In this document: in pieces, positions 43,075 to 52,747 of the stretch
Layout: each line of letters opens with the position of its first letter
Position numbering within the stretch: the stretch's first letter is position 1
Assembly (NCBI RefSeq): GCF_032229225.1
Contig: NZ_CP135076.1
Coordinates: forward strand, 496,001 to 560,000
Length of the DNA: 64,000 nt
Direction: 5' to 3'
Source: Stakelama saccharophila
GTDB lineage: Bacteria > Pseudomonadota > Alphaproteobacteria > Sphingomonadales > Sphingomonadaceae
Notes under the pieces: model-generated
Seen by the model: the letters and a program-made list of their open reading frames with translations, nothing else
What the model was told of the DNA's origin: nothing
The model's database searches: none
Made by a program: the position numbers and the translations under genes

Positions 43075-45144
43075 TCAAGCAGTGGCGCGCACCAGCGCCT
43101 CTGCCGCCTGGCGATCGCGAAAGCCGTCGTGCGACAGTGCCGCGCGGGCCTGTTCGGCGGCATCGCCGGTGCGTCCCAGCGCGGCATAGGCCTGGGCCAG
43201 ATGCCAGCGCAGCCCGGCATGGTCGGGCGCCATGCGAACCGCCTTCAGCAGCAATTGTCGCGCGTCTTCCTTGCGACCGGCCTGGAGCAGCGCCCACCCA
43301 TAGGCGTCCGCGACGGCCGGATTGGCCGGCGCGAGTGCAAAGGCCGCCTTTCCATAGTCGACGCCGGTCGCCGCATCGCCCGCGCCGGCATGTGCGGTCG
43401 CCAATTCGGCCAGCACGGCGGCGTCGCCGTCGCCGATCCGCCGGCGCAGTGCTTCCAGCGTCGCGATCGCCGCGTCGAAATCCCCGGCGGCGAGCTGCCA
43501 GTGACCGGCGAGGCGAAGCGCGGCGACGTTTATCGGGTTCTGCGACAGGAACAGCGCCAGCACGTTCGTGGCCGCCTCGCGCCGGCCGGTGCGGTCCAGC
43601 GCCTCGACCAGGCGGAGCATGACCGGTTCGTCGAAGCGAATATCGGCCGCTTGTGCATAGGCTTCGGCCGCACCGGCAAAACGGCCGCGTGCCATCAGCA
43701 CGTCGCCCGTCAATATATGGCTTTGCGGCGCGCCGGGATGATCGGCGGCCAGCGCGTCGGCAGCCTTTTGGGCTTCGGCGTCGGCACCGGAAGCGATCAG
43801 GCCGCGGACCAGTGCGATCTGCGCGGCGATGTCGCCGGGCGCCTCGGCCGCTGCGGTCCGCAGCACCGCCAGGCTGTCATCGGCGCTGAATATGTGCGAC
43901 CGGCCGCGCATCGGCCGTGCCGCACGGTCCAGATAGCGTGCCGCCGCGGCGTGGTCGCCCGTTTCCTCCAGCGCACGCGCGAACAGGGAAAGCGTGTAGC
44001 TGTCGGCATCGTCGCGCGCCGCCATCGGGCGCAGCAGGTCGATCGCGTCCGCCGTGGCCCCGCCGTGAAGATAGGCCAGGCCCAGCAGCCGCCGCGCGGC
44101 CAGGTTGGTGGGCTGTCGCGCGACCAGTTCGTGCAATCCCTCGATCGCCTGTTGGTAGCCGCCGGCTTCGATGTCGAGCGCACCGGCCAGCAGCAGCGCG
44201 CCGGGTATCCCGGCCGCAGCGTCGCCGGCGCGTTGCAGGATAGAGCGGGCGAGATCGAATTTTCCGGCACGCGCGGCCAGTACGGCCTGAAGATAGAATC
44301 CTTCGGCGTCGCCGGGGCGGATCGCCATCGCCTTTCGCACGGCGGCGAGCATGTCGCGCGCGCGCCCGACCTCGCCCAGCGTCGCGGCATAATCGAGCAG
44401 GATGCCGGCGCGGCCGGGGTCGCCCTGCAACGCGGCTTCGTACCAGGGCAGTGAGGCCGTCAGGCCATATTGTTCGCGCACCAGCCCGGCCCGGACATAG
44501 AGCGCTTCGGGAAAGTTCCGATCGGCCGCCACCGCCCGGCGGCTGGCGACGATCGCACCCGCCACGTCGCCGGCGGCACGGCGAAAGCGGGCCAGCGCGA
44601 TCCAGGCTCGCGCATCGTCGGGAGCCAGCTCGGCGGCCGCTTCGAACGCGTCGCGCGCGGCCTCGAAATCGCCCATGGCCTGCAGCGCGCGCCCACGGGT
44701 GTCTAGCATTTGCGCGTCCGGTGGGCCGTCGATCCGGTCGAGCGTATCCAGGGCGCGTTCGGGCTGGCCCTGCAGCACATAGGCTGCGGCATAATCGGGT
44801 AGCGCCGCATCGCGCGCGAAGCCGGCGGCCACGGCGCGGCCGAGCGTGGCCTCGGCGGCGGCGCCATCGCCCAGCGCCAGGTGCGCGCGGGCCAGAACAG
44901 CAAGCGCCTTGCCCCAGTCGGGCGCATCCCGCGTCGCGGCCAGCGCGGCGTCCCGGGCGCCGCTGGCATTTCCGGCGGCCAGCAGTCCCGTCGCCTTCGC
45001 CAGCGCCTGTTGCGCCGCTTGTGGTTCGGCGGCGGCAGGCCGGAAGGCGGCGAGCCCGGCAACGCAGAGCAGGAGCGCGAGCAGCGCGGCACCGCCGCCC
45101 ATGGCGACCGGTCGCAGCAGGCGCCGATCAGGGCTGAAGATCAT
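43075..45144 (-). CDS. prsT: TPR-repeat protein of the PEP-CTERM/Prs block (PrsT-like)
   Basis: 689 residues. An N-terminal membrane anchor or uncleaved signal (MGGGAALLALLLCVAGLAAF) is followed by about sixteen tetratricopeptide repeats, recognisable from phrases such as WGKALAVLARAHLALGDGAA and ARAWIALARFRRAAGD. Its ATG overlaps the prsR stop by 17 bases, so it is coupled to the regulator. XrtA/PEP-CTERM loci commonly carry a large TPR protein (PrsT) beside prsK and prsR; this one is shorter than many. It probably scaffolds export or assembly of exopolysaccharide in the periplasm. A different TPR role is possible. Confidence 0.75.
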   Translation of the reverse strand: MIFSPDRRLLRPVAMGGGAALLALLLCVAGLAAFRPAAAEPQAAQQALAKATGLLAAGNASGARDAALAATRDAPDWGKALAVLARAHLALGDGAAAEATLGRAVAAGFARDAALPDYAAAYVLQGQPERALDTLDRIDGPPDAQMLDTRGRALQAMGDFEAARDAFEAAAELAPDDARAWIALARFRRAAGDVAGAIVASRRAVAADRNFPEALYVRAGLVREQYGLTASLPWYEAALQGDPGRAGILLDYAATLGEVGRARDMLAAVRKAMAIRPGDAEGFYLQAVLAARAGKFDLARSILQRAGDAAAGIPGALLLAGALDIEAGGYQQAIEGLHELVARQPTNLAARRLLGLAYLHGGATADAIDLLRPMAARDDADSYTLSLFARALEETGDHAAAARYLDRAARPMRGRSHIFSADDSLAVLRTAAAEAPGDIAAQIALVRGLIASGADAEAQKAADALAADHPGAPQSHILTGDVLMARGRFAGAAEAYAQAADIRFDEPVMLRLVEALDRTGRREAATNVLALFLSQNPINVAALRLAGHWQLAAGDFDAAIATLEALRRRIGDGDAAVLAELATAHAGAGDAATGVDYGKAAFALAPANPAVADAYGWALLQAGRKEDARQLLLKAVRMAPDHAGLRWHLAQAYAALGRTGDAAEQARAALSHDGFRDRQAAEALVRATA

Positions 45145-46480
45145 AATTCTTCATGAGGTCGTAGAGCGTCGGCCGGCTGATGCCGAGCAGGCGGGCGGTG
45201 CCGGAGATGTTGCCGTCGCTGCGCGCGAGTGCGTGGCGGATCGCCTTGCGGTCGGCGCGTTCGCGGATCGCCTTCAGGTTGATCGGCTCGCCCGCAGGCT
45301 CGGCGAGATCGAGGTCGGCAGCCGTCACCAGCTTGCCGTCGGCCATGATCACCGCGCGCTTCACCCGGTTTTCCAGTTCGCGGACATTGCCGGGCCAATC
45401 GTGCGTATCGATCGCCGCCAGGGCGTCCGGCGCAAACCCCCTGAGCGGCCGCTTCATCGCTTCCCCGTGCCGGTGCAGGAAGTGGCGGGCCAGCAATGCG
45501 GCGTCGCCGGGACGCTCCGCCAGCGCGGGGATTCGCACGACGATTTCGGCCAGCCGGTAATAGAGATCCTCGCGGAACCGACCGTCTGCCACCATGGCGT
45601 CCAGGTCCTGATGGGTTGCGCACACGATGCGGGTATCGACCGGGATCGGCCTGCGCCCGCCGATCCGCTCGATCACGCGCTCCTGCAGGAAGCGCAGCAG
45701 CTTCACCTGCAACGCCAGCGGAATGTCGCCGACCTCGTCGAGGAACAGCGTGCCGCCACCTGCTTGTTCGATCTTGCCGGGCGTCGTCTTCACCGCACCC
45801 GTGAACGCCCCCTTTTCATGGCCGAACAGTTCGCTTTCGAGCAGCGCCTCGGGAATGGCGGCGCAATTGATCGCGACGAAGGCGTCGCGATCACGCGCGC
45901 TCTGATCATGCAGGCCGCGGGCCAGCAATTCCTTGCCGGTGCCGCTGGCCCCCAGCAGCAGCACCGAAACGTCGGCTGCCGCTACCCGCTCGATGGTCCG
46001 CGTCACGCTCAGCATCTCGGGCGCCGCGGTGATCATGCCGCCGGGCGCCGTGGTAGTGCCGCCACGCGCGGCCAGTCGCCGGTTTTCCGCCTCCAGCGCA
46101 TGGACGTGGAAGGCGCGGCTGACGATCAGGCCCAGCGCGTCGATATCGATCGGCTTGGTATAGAAATCCCAGGCGCCGGCGGCGATCGCCTTCAAGGCGC
46201 TGTCGCGTTCGCCGTGGCCGGAGGCGACGATAACCTTCGCATCGGGCGCCAGGCGGCGGATATCCTCCAGCGCGGCGAAGCCTTCCGACACGCCGTCGGG
46301 GTCGGGCGGCAATCCCAGGTCGAGCGTGACGACCTGCGGCTCCTCCGCGCGGAGTTGCGCGATGGCGTCGGAACGATCCGACGCCACCAGGATTTCGTAT
46401 CCGTCATAGGCCCAGCGCAACTGGCGCTGCAGACCGGGATCGTCCTCGACGATCAGCAATTTCGGTATCTCGCCCGTCAT
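45128..46480 (-). CDS. prsR: PrsR-type sigma-54-dependent response regulator
   Basis: 450 residues from the ATG at 46480, overlapping the prsK stop (ATGA). Receiver domain at 1-120 (LLIVEDDPGL, phospho-Asp in VVTLDLGLPPDPDG, Lys in FYTKPID). The AAA+ domain has Walker A GASGTGKELLARG and the sigma-54-contacting GAFTGA loop (HEKGAFTGAVK), Walker B GTLFLDEVGDIP, and a Fis-type HTH at the C-terminus (ISGTARLLGISRPTLYDLMK). The DLGLPPDPDGVSEGF phrase is characteristic of PrsR. It activates RpoN promoters, in known systems those of PEP-CTERM and exopolysaccharide genes. Confidence 0.92.
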   Translation of the reverse strand: MTGEIPKLLIVEDDPGLQRQLRWAYDGYEILVASDRSDAIAQLRAEEPQVVTLDLGLPPDPDGVSEGFAALEDIRRLAPDAKVIVASGHGERDSALKAIAAGAWDFYTKPIDIDALGLIVSRAFHVHALEAENRRLAARGGTTTAPGGMITAAPEMLSVTRTIERVAAADVSVLLLGASGTGKELLARGLHDQSARDRDAFVAINCAAIPEALLESELFGHEKGAFTGAVKTTPGKIEQAGGGTLFLDEVGDIPLALQVKLLRFLQERVIERIGGRRPIPVDTRIVCATHQDLDAMVADGRFREDLYYRLAEIVVRIPALAERPGDAALLARHFLHRHGEAMKRPLRGFAPDALAAIDTHDWPGNVRELENRVKRAVIMADGKLVTAADLDLAEPAGEPINLKAIRERADRKAIRHALARSDGNISGTARLLGISRPTLYDLMKNYDLQP

Positions 46481-48504
46481 GCCGCTTGTTCCATCTCCTG
46501 CGATATCTCCGCAGCGTCGAGGGTGAGGCGGAAGCGCGTGCCCTCGCCTTCCCGGCTCGTGACGTCGAGCCGCCCCCCCATCGCCAGGGTCAGTTGTCGC
46601 GCCTCGAAGGCGCCGATGCCGAAGCCGCCGGGCTTTTCGGTGACGAACGGCTTGAACAACCGGTCGCGCACGAATGCTGGCGCCATCCCGCAGCCCCGGT
46701 CGATCACGTCGATATGAACGATGCCGTCGTCTTCGCCGACGTCGAGCGTCACGGGTTCGCCGGGGCCGCTCGCCTCGATCGCGTTCTGGACGAGATGCGT
46801 CAGCACCTGCTCCAGCCGGACCGGATCGGCCGCCGCGACCGCACGCGGCTCCCCCGCGCACGCCACGGGATGCCGGGCACGCTTGGACTGCGCCACATGT
46901 TCGACCACCGCGACCACGTCGATCGGCCGGACATCGCCCGCCGCCACCGATTCGCGCTGTGACAGCCGCGCGAGCAATTCCGTCATCCGGTCCGACGATT
47001 CCCGCAGCGTGGCCACCATATCGGCGCGGAAGTCAGGATTGTCGGCATGGCGTTCGGCATTGCGCGCGACGAGGGTGAGCTGGCTCACCAGATTCTTGAT
47101 GTCGTGCAGGATGAAGGCGAAGCGGCGATTGAACTCCTCGAACCGGCGGGCTTCGGCCAGCGCGTCGTGCGCGCGCGCTTCGGCGAGGTAGCTCGCCACC
47201 TGCTGCCCGGCGATGCGCAACAGATCGAAATCTTCCCAGTCCAGCGGGCGGGCGAGGGCGGGGCGCGACAAGAGGATCGCGCCGACCAACTGGTCGAAAT
47301 GCGGCAGCGGCACCAGCACCCAGGCGCTGTCATGCGCCGTCAGCCAGCCGGGCACGGCGGCCAGGTCCCGCCGGTCCGCCCGCCCGGCCCGCACAGCGTC
47401 CAGCTCAATGATGCGGCGGCTTTTCGAGAGATGGGCGACGAGTTCGATGCTGCGGCCGGCAAGCGGCGGATCGTCGCGCCAGTTCCAGTCCGGGCCGGCG
47501 CCCAGACCATCGCCATCCGGCACGAGCAGCAGACCGGCGGGGGCGTCGACCAGATCGGCCACCGCCTTGACGATGCGCTGTTCCAGCGAATTCTGGACGT
47601 CCGGGCGCCCGAGCGTCTCCGTGAAGCGAATCCATTCGTCGCGATAGTCGTAGCGGTGGTGAAAGAAGTGCTTGGCGAGCTTCACCTTGACCCAGGCGCG
47701 CAGCCAGGGGCTGGAAACCAGCGTCAGGGCGGCCGTCGTCGCACCGATGATGAGCGCCGTCTGCCAGATGCGCACATGCGCGCCGCCGATCGCGCCGATC
47801 ACGCTCGTGATCAGCGCGATGAGGCCGAGATAGGCGCCGATGGCGAGAGCCGACAAGGACCGATAGGTCACCGCGCGCGACAGGCGCATGCCGGCGGCTT
47901 CGGCGGGCCGAAGCAGTGCCACCGCCAGCAGGGCGGCCGCGACGAGCACGGCGATCGCGCGGGCCAGCAACAGGGCCTCGCCGCCGCCGCCGCCGGCATA
48001 GGTGACGGCGCATACGATGCAGTCCGCGACCCACAGCGTCGCGAGCCCGGCAAAGGTGAACCGGCCGGGCATCGCCTGTCCGCCGTGCAGGTTCTGGACC
48101 AGCAGCAGGGCACCCATCAGGGCCAGCAGGCGCAGCAATATGCCGATGGACTGTGCCGCCGGGATGGTCGACAGGCTCGACAGGCCAGCGACGACGATTA
48201 CGCCCATCACCATCGCGTGGACGCTGCCCAGCGCGAAGGAGCCGCGACCGCCGCCGATGTCGCGGTGCATTCTCAGCAGCAGGAACAGCCAGGCGAGATC
48301 CCTCAGCACCGCGACGACGACCGGCCCCCGTTCGCCCTCGCCCATGCAGGCGACGCTCAGCGCCCACAAGGCGGTCAATCCGAGTGCCGCCACGAACCGC
48401 GTGCGGGGGAGGGGCGGCCGGTCGCGCCGCCATGCCCAGAGCGCCAGCACGGCGAAGAACAGCGCGGCGAGCGCGTGGCCGGAAAGGCTCAGGAGCGCCG
48501 TCAT
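46477..48504 (-). CDS. prsK: PrsK-type membrane histidine kinase
   Basis: 675 residues. The N-terminal 280 residues contain about eight membrane helices, then a GAF-like domain (LEQRIVKAVADLVDAPAGLL), then a kinase core with FAFILHDIKNLVSQL as H-box (His in LHDIKN) and an HATPase domain (NAIEASGPGEPV, DRGCGMAP, GFGIGAFEARQLT). This architecture is that of PrsK of XrtA/PEP-CTERM systems. Four bases separate its start from the sugar transferase stop, and its stop overlaps prsR, giving the operon transferase-prsK-prsR-prsT. Confidence 0.92.
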   Translation of the reverse strand: MTALLSLSGHALAALFFAVLALWAWRRDRPPLPRTRFVAALGLTALWALSVACMGEGERGPVVVAVLRDLAWLFLLLRMHRDIGGGRGSFALGSVHAMVMGVIVVAGLSSLSTIPAAQSIGILLRLLALMGALLLVQNLHGGQAMPGRFTFAGLATLWVADCIVCAVTYAGGGGGEALLLARAIAVLVAAALLAVALLRPAEAAGMRLSRAVTYRSLSALAIGAYLGLIALITSVIGAIGGAHVRIWQTALIIGATTAALTLVSSPWLRAWVKVKLAKHFFHHRYDYRDEWIRFTETLGRPDVQNSLEQRIVKAVADLVDAPAGLLLVPDGDGLGAGPDWNWRDDPPLAGRSIELVAHLSKSRRIIELDAVRAGRADRRDLAAVPGWLTAHDSAWVLVPLPHFDQLVGAILLSRPALARPLDWEDFDLLRIAGQQVASYLAEARAHDALAEARRFEEFNRRFAFILHDIKNLVSQLTLVARNAERHADNPDFRADMVATLRESSDRMTELLARLSQRESVAAGDVRPIDVVAVVEHVAQSKRARHPVACAGEPRAVAAADPVRLEQVLTHLVQNAIEASGPGEPVTLDVGEDDGIVHIDVIDRGCGMAPAFVRDRLFKPFVTEKPGGFGIGAFEARQLTLAMGGRLDVTSREGEGTRFRLTLDAAEISQEMEQAA

Positions 48505-48508
48505 CGCC

Positions 48509-49897
48509 TCAGCGCGCGCCGTCGGGAAAGAGGACCACGCGGATCGTCTGGAGCAGGATCAGCAGGTCGAGAAAGGGGGAATAGTTCTTGGCGTAGTAGA
48601 GATCGTATTCGAGCTTCTGCCGCGCATCCTCGGTCGATGCGCCATAGGGATAGTTGATCTGCGCCCAGCCGGTGATACCCGGCTTCACCATGTGCCGCTC
48701 GGCATAATAAGGGAGTTGCTGTTCCAGATCGGCAACGAATTGCGGCCGCTCGGGCCGCGGGCCGACGAAGCTCATCTCGCCCTTCAGCACGCTCCAGCAT
48801 TGCGGCAGTTCATCGATGCGCAGCTTGCGGATGATCCGTCCGACGCGGGTGACGCGCGGATCGTTCCGTTCCGCCCAGACGGCATTGCCGCGCGCTTCGG
48901 CGTCGGTCCGCATCGACCGCAGCTTCACGATGCTGAAGTCGACATTGTAGCGGCCGATGCGGCGCTGGCGGTAGAGGACGGGCCCCTTGCTGTCGATCCG
49001 GATGGCGAGCGCGGTCAGCAGGATGACGGGCATGGCGAGCAGGAGCAGCGCCAGACTCGCGCTGATGTCGAACACGCGCTTGAACATCGCCGACAACATG
49101 CGGCTCGAGGAAAATCCGTCGGAAAAGATCAGCCAGGAAGGGTTGACGCTGTCGAGGTCGACACGACCCGTCTCGCGCTCCAGGAAGGTGGAGATCTCGT
49201 TGACGTGGACGCCGGTCGTCTTGATCCGCAACAGGTCCTTGAGCGGCAGGGCGTTTCGCCGCTCCTCCAGCGCCAGGACCACTTCGGAGGCATTCAGAAG
49301 AACGACGTGATCGGCTAGGTTGTAGATCGCTTCGCGCGCGATCGCTTCAGGAATGACGCGGTTGCTCTCGCTCATGGCGACATAGCCGACCACCGCGAAG
49401 GCGGCGCCGGGCTGCTTGGCCAACGCCTTGATCCGCGCCGCACGCGCGCCTGCCCCGAGCACGACGACGCGCCGCTTGAACACCTGGCTGCCGAGCGTCT
49501 TTCCAAGCAGGATGCGCAGCAGGATCAGAAACCCCAGCGCAAGTCCCATCGCATAGAGCAGGTTCGACCGCCAGAAGGTGAGCGCGGGCACCAGAAAGAA
49601 GATGACGGACAGAAAGATGGTGCCGAGCGATACCGCGACCAGCAGCCGCGCCGTGGCGAAACGCAGCGACTGCAGCGCATCGGCGCCGTAGACGCCGACC
49701 GCGATCATCGCCAGTTCCAGTGCGCCAGCGAAGGTCAGGAGCTGCGGAATGCGGTGTGATATCGGCTCGATCGCCATGCCGACCTGGTCGGCTCGGACGA
49801 TCCAGCCCCCTTCCGCCGCTGCGATCAGCACCAGAATGTCCAGCAGCCCCAGCAGCAGAACCGCGTTCGGCACATAGTGCTTGAACAGCCTGATCAT
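48509..49897 (-). CDS. TIGR03013-type (XrtA/PEP-CTERM-associated) undecaprenyl-phosphate sugar transferase
   Basis: 462 residues from the ATG at 49897. Four or five N-terminal membrane helices, a CoA-binding-like domain ([14 protein letters not shown]) and a C-terminal bacterial sugar-transferase domain: [63 protein letters not shown] and VGPRPERP. It would start exopolysaccharide synthesis by loading a hexose-1-phosphate onto undecaprenyl phosphate. First gene of the Prs operon and divergent from manC. uppP elsewhere in the window recycles the same lipid carrier. Confidence 0.9.
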   Translation of the reverse strand: MIRLFKHYVPNAVLLLGLLDILVLIAAAEGGWIVRADQVGMAIEPISHRIPQLLTFAGALELAMIAVGVYGADALQSLRFATARLLVAVSLGTIFLSVIFFLVPALTFWRSNLLYAMGLALGFLILLRILLGKTLGSQVFKRRVVVLGAGARAARIKALAKQPGAAFAVVGYVAMSESNRVIPEAIAREAIYNLADHVVLLNASEVVLALEERRNALPLKDLLRIKTTGVHVNEISTFLERETGRVDLDSVNPSWLIFSDGFSSSRMLSAMFKRVFDISASLALLLLAMPVILLTALAIRIDSKGPVLYRQRRIGRYNVDFSIVKLRSMRTDAEARGNAVWAERNDPRVTRVGRIIRKLRIDELPQCWSVLKGEMSFVGPRPERPQFVADLEQQLPYYAERHMVKPGITGWAQINYPYGASTEDARQKLEYDLYYAKNYSPFLDLLILLQTIRVVLFPDGAR

Positions 49898-49932
49898 CGC
49901 CCGGTCCCGCCGTGAAAGGGTGTAAGATTCTC

Positions 49933-49952
49933 CGACACCTCCCGATGTGTCG
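49933..49952. repeat. inverted repeat in the exopolysaccharide divergent promoter region
   Basis: CGACAC-N8-GTGTCG in the 131-base gap between the sugar transferase and manC. It could be a regulator site or a leader hairpin; no T-tract follows in either sense that would make it a terminator. Confidence 0.35.
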
Positions 49953-50028
49953 CAAAAAATGACAAACAAAGGCTGAAGATTATGGCATCGTCGGGCGTTG
50001 TCCGGCCTGAACGCAGTCGGGAGTTGCC

Positions 50029-51081
50029 ATGGCAGAACGGATCGTACCGGTCATTCTATCGGGCGGGGGTGGAACCCGCCTCTGGCCGATGTCGCGGGCG
50101 CATCGGCCCAAACAGCTCCTTCCGCTCACCGCGGCCGAGACGATGTTGCAGCTCACCGCCTTGCGCATGCATGGCGATGCGCGGTTCGCCGATCCGCTGA
50201 TCGTCGCCAATGCCGGACATGCCGAAGCGGTGGAGGCGCAGCTCGCGGACGTTCGCGTCACGCCGCAGGCACTGATCCTGGAACCCGCCGGCCGCAATAC
50301 GGCCCCCGCGATCGCGCTTGCAGCACTGGCCGTCGGCGGCGACGACACGCCGCTGCTGGTCATGCCCTCCGACCACGTGATCGGTGATGTCGACGCCTTT
50401 CGCGCCGCGATTGATGCCGCGCTCCCGCTCGTCCGCGACGGCTGGATGGCGACCTTCGGCATCACGCCCGACGCGGCGGAGACCGGCTATGGCTACATCA
50501 AGGTGGGCGAGGCTCTGCGCGACGGCGTGCACCGGGTCGAGCGGTTCGTCGAAAAGCCGAATCGCGCGGGGGCGGAGGCCATGCTTGCAAGCGGCGATCA
50601 CGTCTGGAACGGCGGCATCTTCCTGTTCCGCGCCGATGCCTGTCTGGAGGCATTGACGGCGTTCGCGCCCGGTATCGTCGCGGCCGTTCGGCGGTCGATG
50701 GAGGGGGCGGCGCGCAGGGGCCGTCATATTCTGCCCGACCCGGCGGCATTCGCTCGCTCGCCGTCGGATTCGATCGATTACGCGGTGATGGAAAAGGCGG
50801 ATCGCGTCGCGGTGGTCCCGGTCCGCATGGGTTGGAGCGACGTTGGTAGCTGGGACGCGCTGCACCTGCTGGCCGATCGCGATCTTGCGGGCAATGCCCT
50901 TCACGGCACCGTCACCGCGGTCGACACGAATAATTGCTACGTCCGGGCCGAGGGCAAGCACGTTGCCATGGTCGGCGTCGACGACCTGATCGTCGTGGCG
51001 GACGGCGACGAGATCCTGATCCTGCCCAGGGGCCGGTCACAGGAGGTCAAGAAGCTGCTCGACGCCATGAAGGACAAGTGA
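50029..51081 (+). CDS. manC: mannose-1-phosphate guanylyltransferase
   Basis: 350 residues. PVILSGGGGTRLWPMSRAHR with PKQLLPL is the pyrophosphorylase signature; MPSDHVIGD, ITPDAAETGYGYIKVGE, FVEKPNR, WNGGIFLF and GWSDVGSWDAL complete it. The C-terminal phosphomannose isomerase half of bifunctional enzymes is absent; the protein ends with a short beta-helix-like segment. It makes GDP-mannose for polysaccharide synthesis. Divergent from the Prs operon; an HNH gene overlaps its stop. Confidence 0.93.
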   Translation: MAERIVPVILSGGGGTRLWPMSRAHRPKQLLPLTAAETMLQLTALRMHGDARFADPLIVANAGHAEAVEAQLADVRVTPQALILEPAGRNTAPAIALAALAVGGDDTPLLVMPSDHVIGDVDAFRAAIDAALPLVRDGWMATFGITPDAAETGYGYIKVGEALRDGVHRVERFVEKPNRAGAEAMLASGDHVWNGGIFLFRADACLEALTAFAPGIVAAVRRSMEGAARRGRHILPDPAAFARSPSDSIDYAVMEKADRVAVVPVRMGWSDVGSWDALHLLADRDLAGNALHGTVTAVDTNNCYVRAEGKHVAMVGVDDLIVVADGDEILILPRGRSQEVKKLLDAMKDK

Positions 51082-51416
51082 GCGGCAGAGTTCGTCGCCG
51101 GGCAGCGCTGGCCGAGGCCGAGGCGTCGCAGCGCAAAGAGGAAGCCGAACCCGATCGTTGCGCGCTGTGCGGCCGGGTTCTCGGCCGGCGGGTCGAATGG
51201 CATCACCTCGTACCGAAAAGCCGGGGCGGCAGGCGGACCGTCGCGCTGCACCCGATCTGTCATCGGACCATCCACGCCCATTGCCGCAACAGCGAATTGG
51301 CCGCCCTGAACGGCGATCTCGCGGCATTGCGGGCGCAACCAGATATCGCCCGATTCCTCGATTGGATCGCCGGAAAGCCGCCGGATTTCCACGCGCCCAC
51401 GCGTTCGCGGCGTTAG
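51078..51416 (+). CDS. small HNH-type nuclease-like protein
   Basis: 112 residues from a GTG at 51078 that overlaps the manC stop (GTGA). The N-terminus is rich in Arg, Ala and Glu. CALCGRVLGRRVEWHHLVPK followed by SRGGRRTVALHPICHRTIHA is a compact zinc-binding HNH motif with the CxxC, the HH pair and the second CH-H set. The C-terminal third (IARFLDWIAGKPPDFHAPTR) is conserved in small HNH proteins of this kind. Target and role are unknown. The four-base overlap with manC suggests co-expression. Confidence 0.78.
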   Translation: MSGRVRRRAALAEAEASQRKEEAEPDRCALCGRVLGRRVEWHHLVPKSRGGRRTVALHPICHRTIHAHCRNSELAALNGDLAALRAQPDIARFLDWIAGKPPDFHAPTRSRR

Positions 51417-51451
51417 AAGCGGATGCTGTCAGCTTTGCACACGATCTGCCT

Positions 51452-51465
51452 GAACCTGCAGGTTC
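51452..51465. repeat. 14-base perfect palindrome
   Basis: GAACCTGCAGGTTC in the 174-base gap between the convergent HNH and LLM genes. Part of a cluster of palindromes that resembles intergenic REP-like elements. Confidence 0.4.
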
Positions 51466-51489
51466 GGAACCGGTATCTGTATCCCCGCC

Positions 51490-51509
51490 GCTCCCGCCTT
51501 CGCGGGAGC
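51490..51509. terminator. 8-bp GC hairpin between convergent genes
   Basis: GCTCCCGC-CTTC-GCGGGAGC. No T-tract, but the position between two convergent genes fits a bidirectional terminator or a REP element. A further palindrome, TGAGCC-GGCTCA, lies at 51541-51552. Confidence 0.5.
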
Positions 51510-51590
51510 ACAAGGAAACGGAGTTGAACGAGACTCTTCCTGAGCCGGCTCAAGGGCCGGCACGGCGTTCACGGTCGGTCGAACTTGCCT

Positions 51591-52604
51591 CTAGACGGCG
51601 TCCGACGCCCCCGACTCCGCCAGGTCCCGCATGGCTCCGGCGGCGATGCGTACGCTCTTGCGGCGGGCCTCGGCATGGAACATGGCGCCGGTGATCATCA
51701 GCTCGTCCGCAGCGGTGCGCTCCAGAAAGGCCGCGATCGCGCGCGATACCGTTTCGCGGCTGCCGATGGCCGAACATTCCATCACCGTGTCGAGAATGGC
51801 ATTGCCCTGCTCGCCGAGCCGCTCGCGATACTGCTCCACCGGCGGCGGAAGCTGGATCGGGCGGCCGCTGCGGATCGCGACGAACGCGTGTTGCTGCGAA
51901 GAGGCGAGATAGTGCGCCTCCTCGTCCGTGTCGGCGGCGAACACGTTGAAGCCGAGCATCACATGCGGCCGGTCGAGCTGCGCCGACGGCTTGAAATCGC
52001 GCCGATAAAGCGCAATCGCATCGTCCAGCGCCGCCGGCGCGAAATGCGAGGCGAACGCATAGGGCAGGCCCAGCGCCGCCGCCAGTTGCGCGCCGAACAG
52101 GCTGGAGCCGAGAATCCAGAGCGGCACGTTTGCGCCGCCGCCGGGAACGGCGCGGATGCCGGTGCGGCCGTCATCGGCGAAATAGGATTGCAGCTCGACC
52201 ACGTCCCGCGGAAAGGCGTTGGGATCGCTGTCGAGTGTGCGGCGCAGGGCGCGGGCGACCCGCTGGTCGGAACCGGGCGCGCGGCCGAGGCCGAGGTCGA
52301 TGCGGCCGGGATAGAGCGCCGCCAGCGTGCCGAACTGCTCGGCGATGACGAGGGGCGCGTGGTTGGGCAGCATGATACCGCCCGCACCCACCCGGATGCG
52401 GCGGGTGCGGCCGGCGACATGGCCGATCACGACCGACGTGGCCGCGCTGGCGATGCCGGGCATGCCGTGATGTTCGGCGACCCAGTAGCGTGTATAGCCC
52501 GCTTCCTCCGCCACACGGGCGAGATCGGCGGCATCGTTCAGCGCGGCGGCGGCATCGCCGCCTTCGACGATGGGGACGAGATCGAGCAGCGAATATCCGG
52601 TCAT
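51591..52604 (-). CDS. LLM class flavin-dependent oxidoreductase (luciferase-like)
   Basis: 337 residues from the ATG at 52604. The bacterial luciferase-like TIM barrel is shown by [20 protein letters not shown], then [35 protein letters not shown] and a C-terminal [15 protein letters not shown]. It belongs to the MsnO8/YhbW-like group, which use FMNH2 to monooxygenate unknown substrates. It stands alone and is divergent from the HAD gene. Confidence 0.92.
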   Translation of the reverse strand: MTGYSLLDLVPIVEGGDAAAALNDAADLARVAEEAGYTRYWVAEHHGMPGIASAATSVVIGHVAGRTRRIRVGAGGIMLPNHAPLVIAEQFGTLAALYPGRIDLGLGRAPGSDQRVARALRRTLDSDPNAFPRDVVELQSYFADDGRTGIRAVPGGGANVPLWILGSSLFGAQLAAALGLPYAFASHFAPAALDDAIALYRRDFKPSAQLDRPHVMLGFNVFAADTDEEAHYLASSQQHAFVAIRSGRPIQLPPPVEQYRERLGEQGNAILDTVMECSAIGSRETVSRAIAAFLERTAADELMITGAMFHAEARRKSVRIAAGAMRDLAESGASDAV

Positions 52605-52747
52605 GGCGTGGAGGTGGGGCGTCCGGTTGCAATTCGCCACCCCTTGCTCTCGCATCAGGAACCGGACGGCGGGCGGAGGAGCGAAGATCGGCCACTGTCC
52701 AACCCGGTCATTGCCGTTGCCGGCGATTGGTCCTAAGCGCCGCGGCC

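Noticed and set aside
49898..50028. A PrsR-controlled sigma-54 promoter between the sugar transferase and manC
   Set aside because: No TGGC and TTGC elements with the required 12-base GG-to-GC spacing on either strand in this gap.
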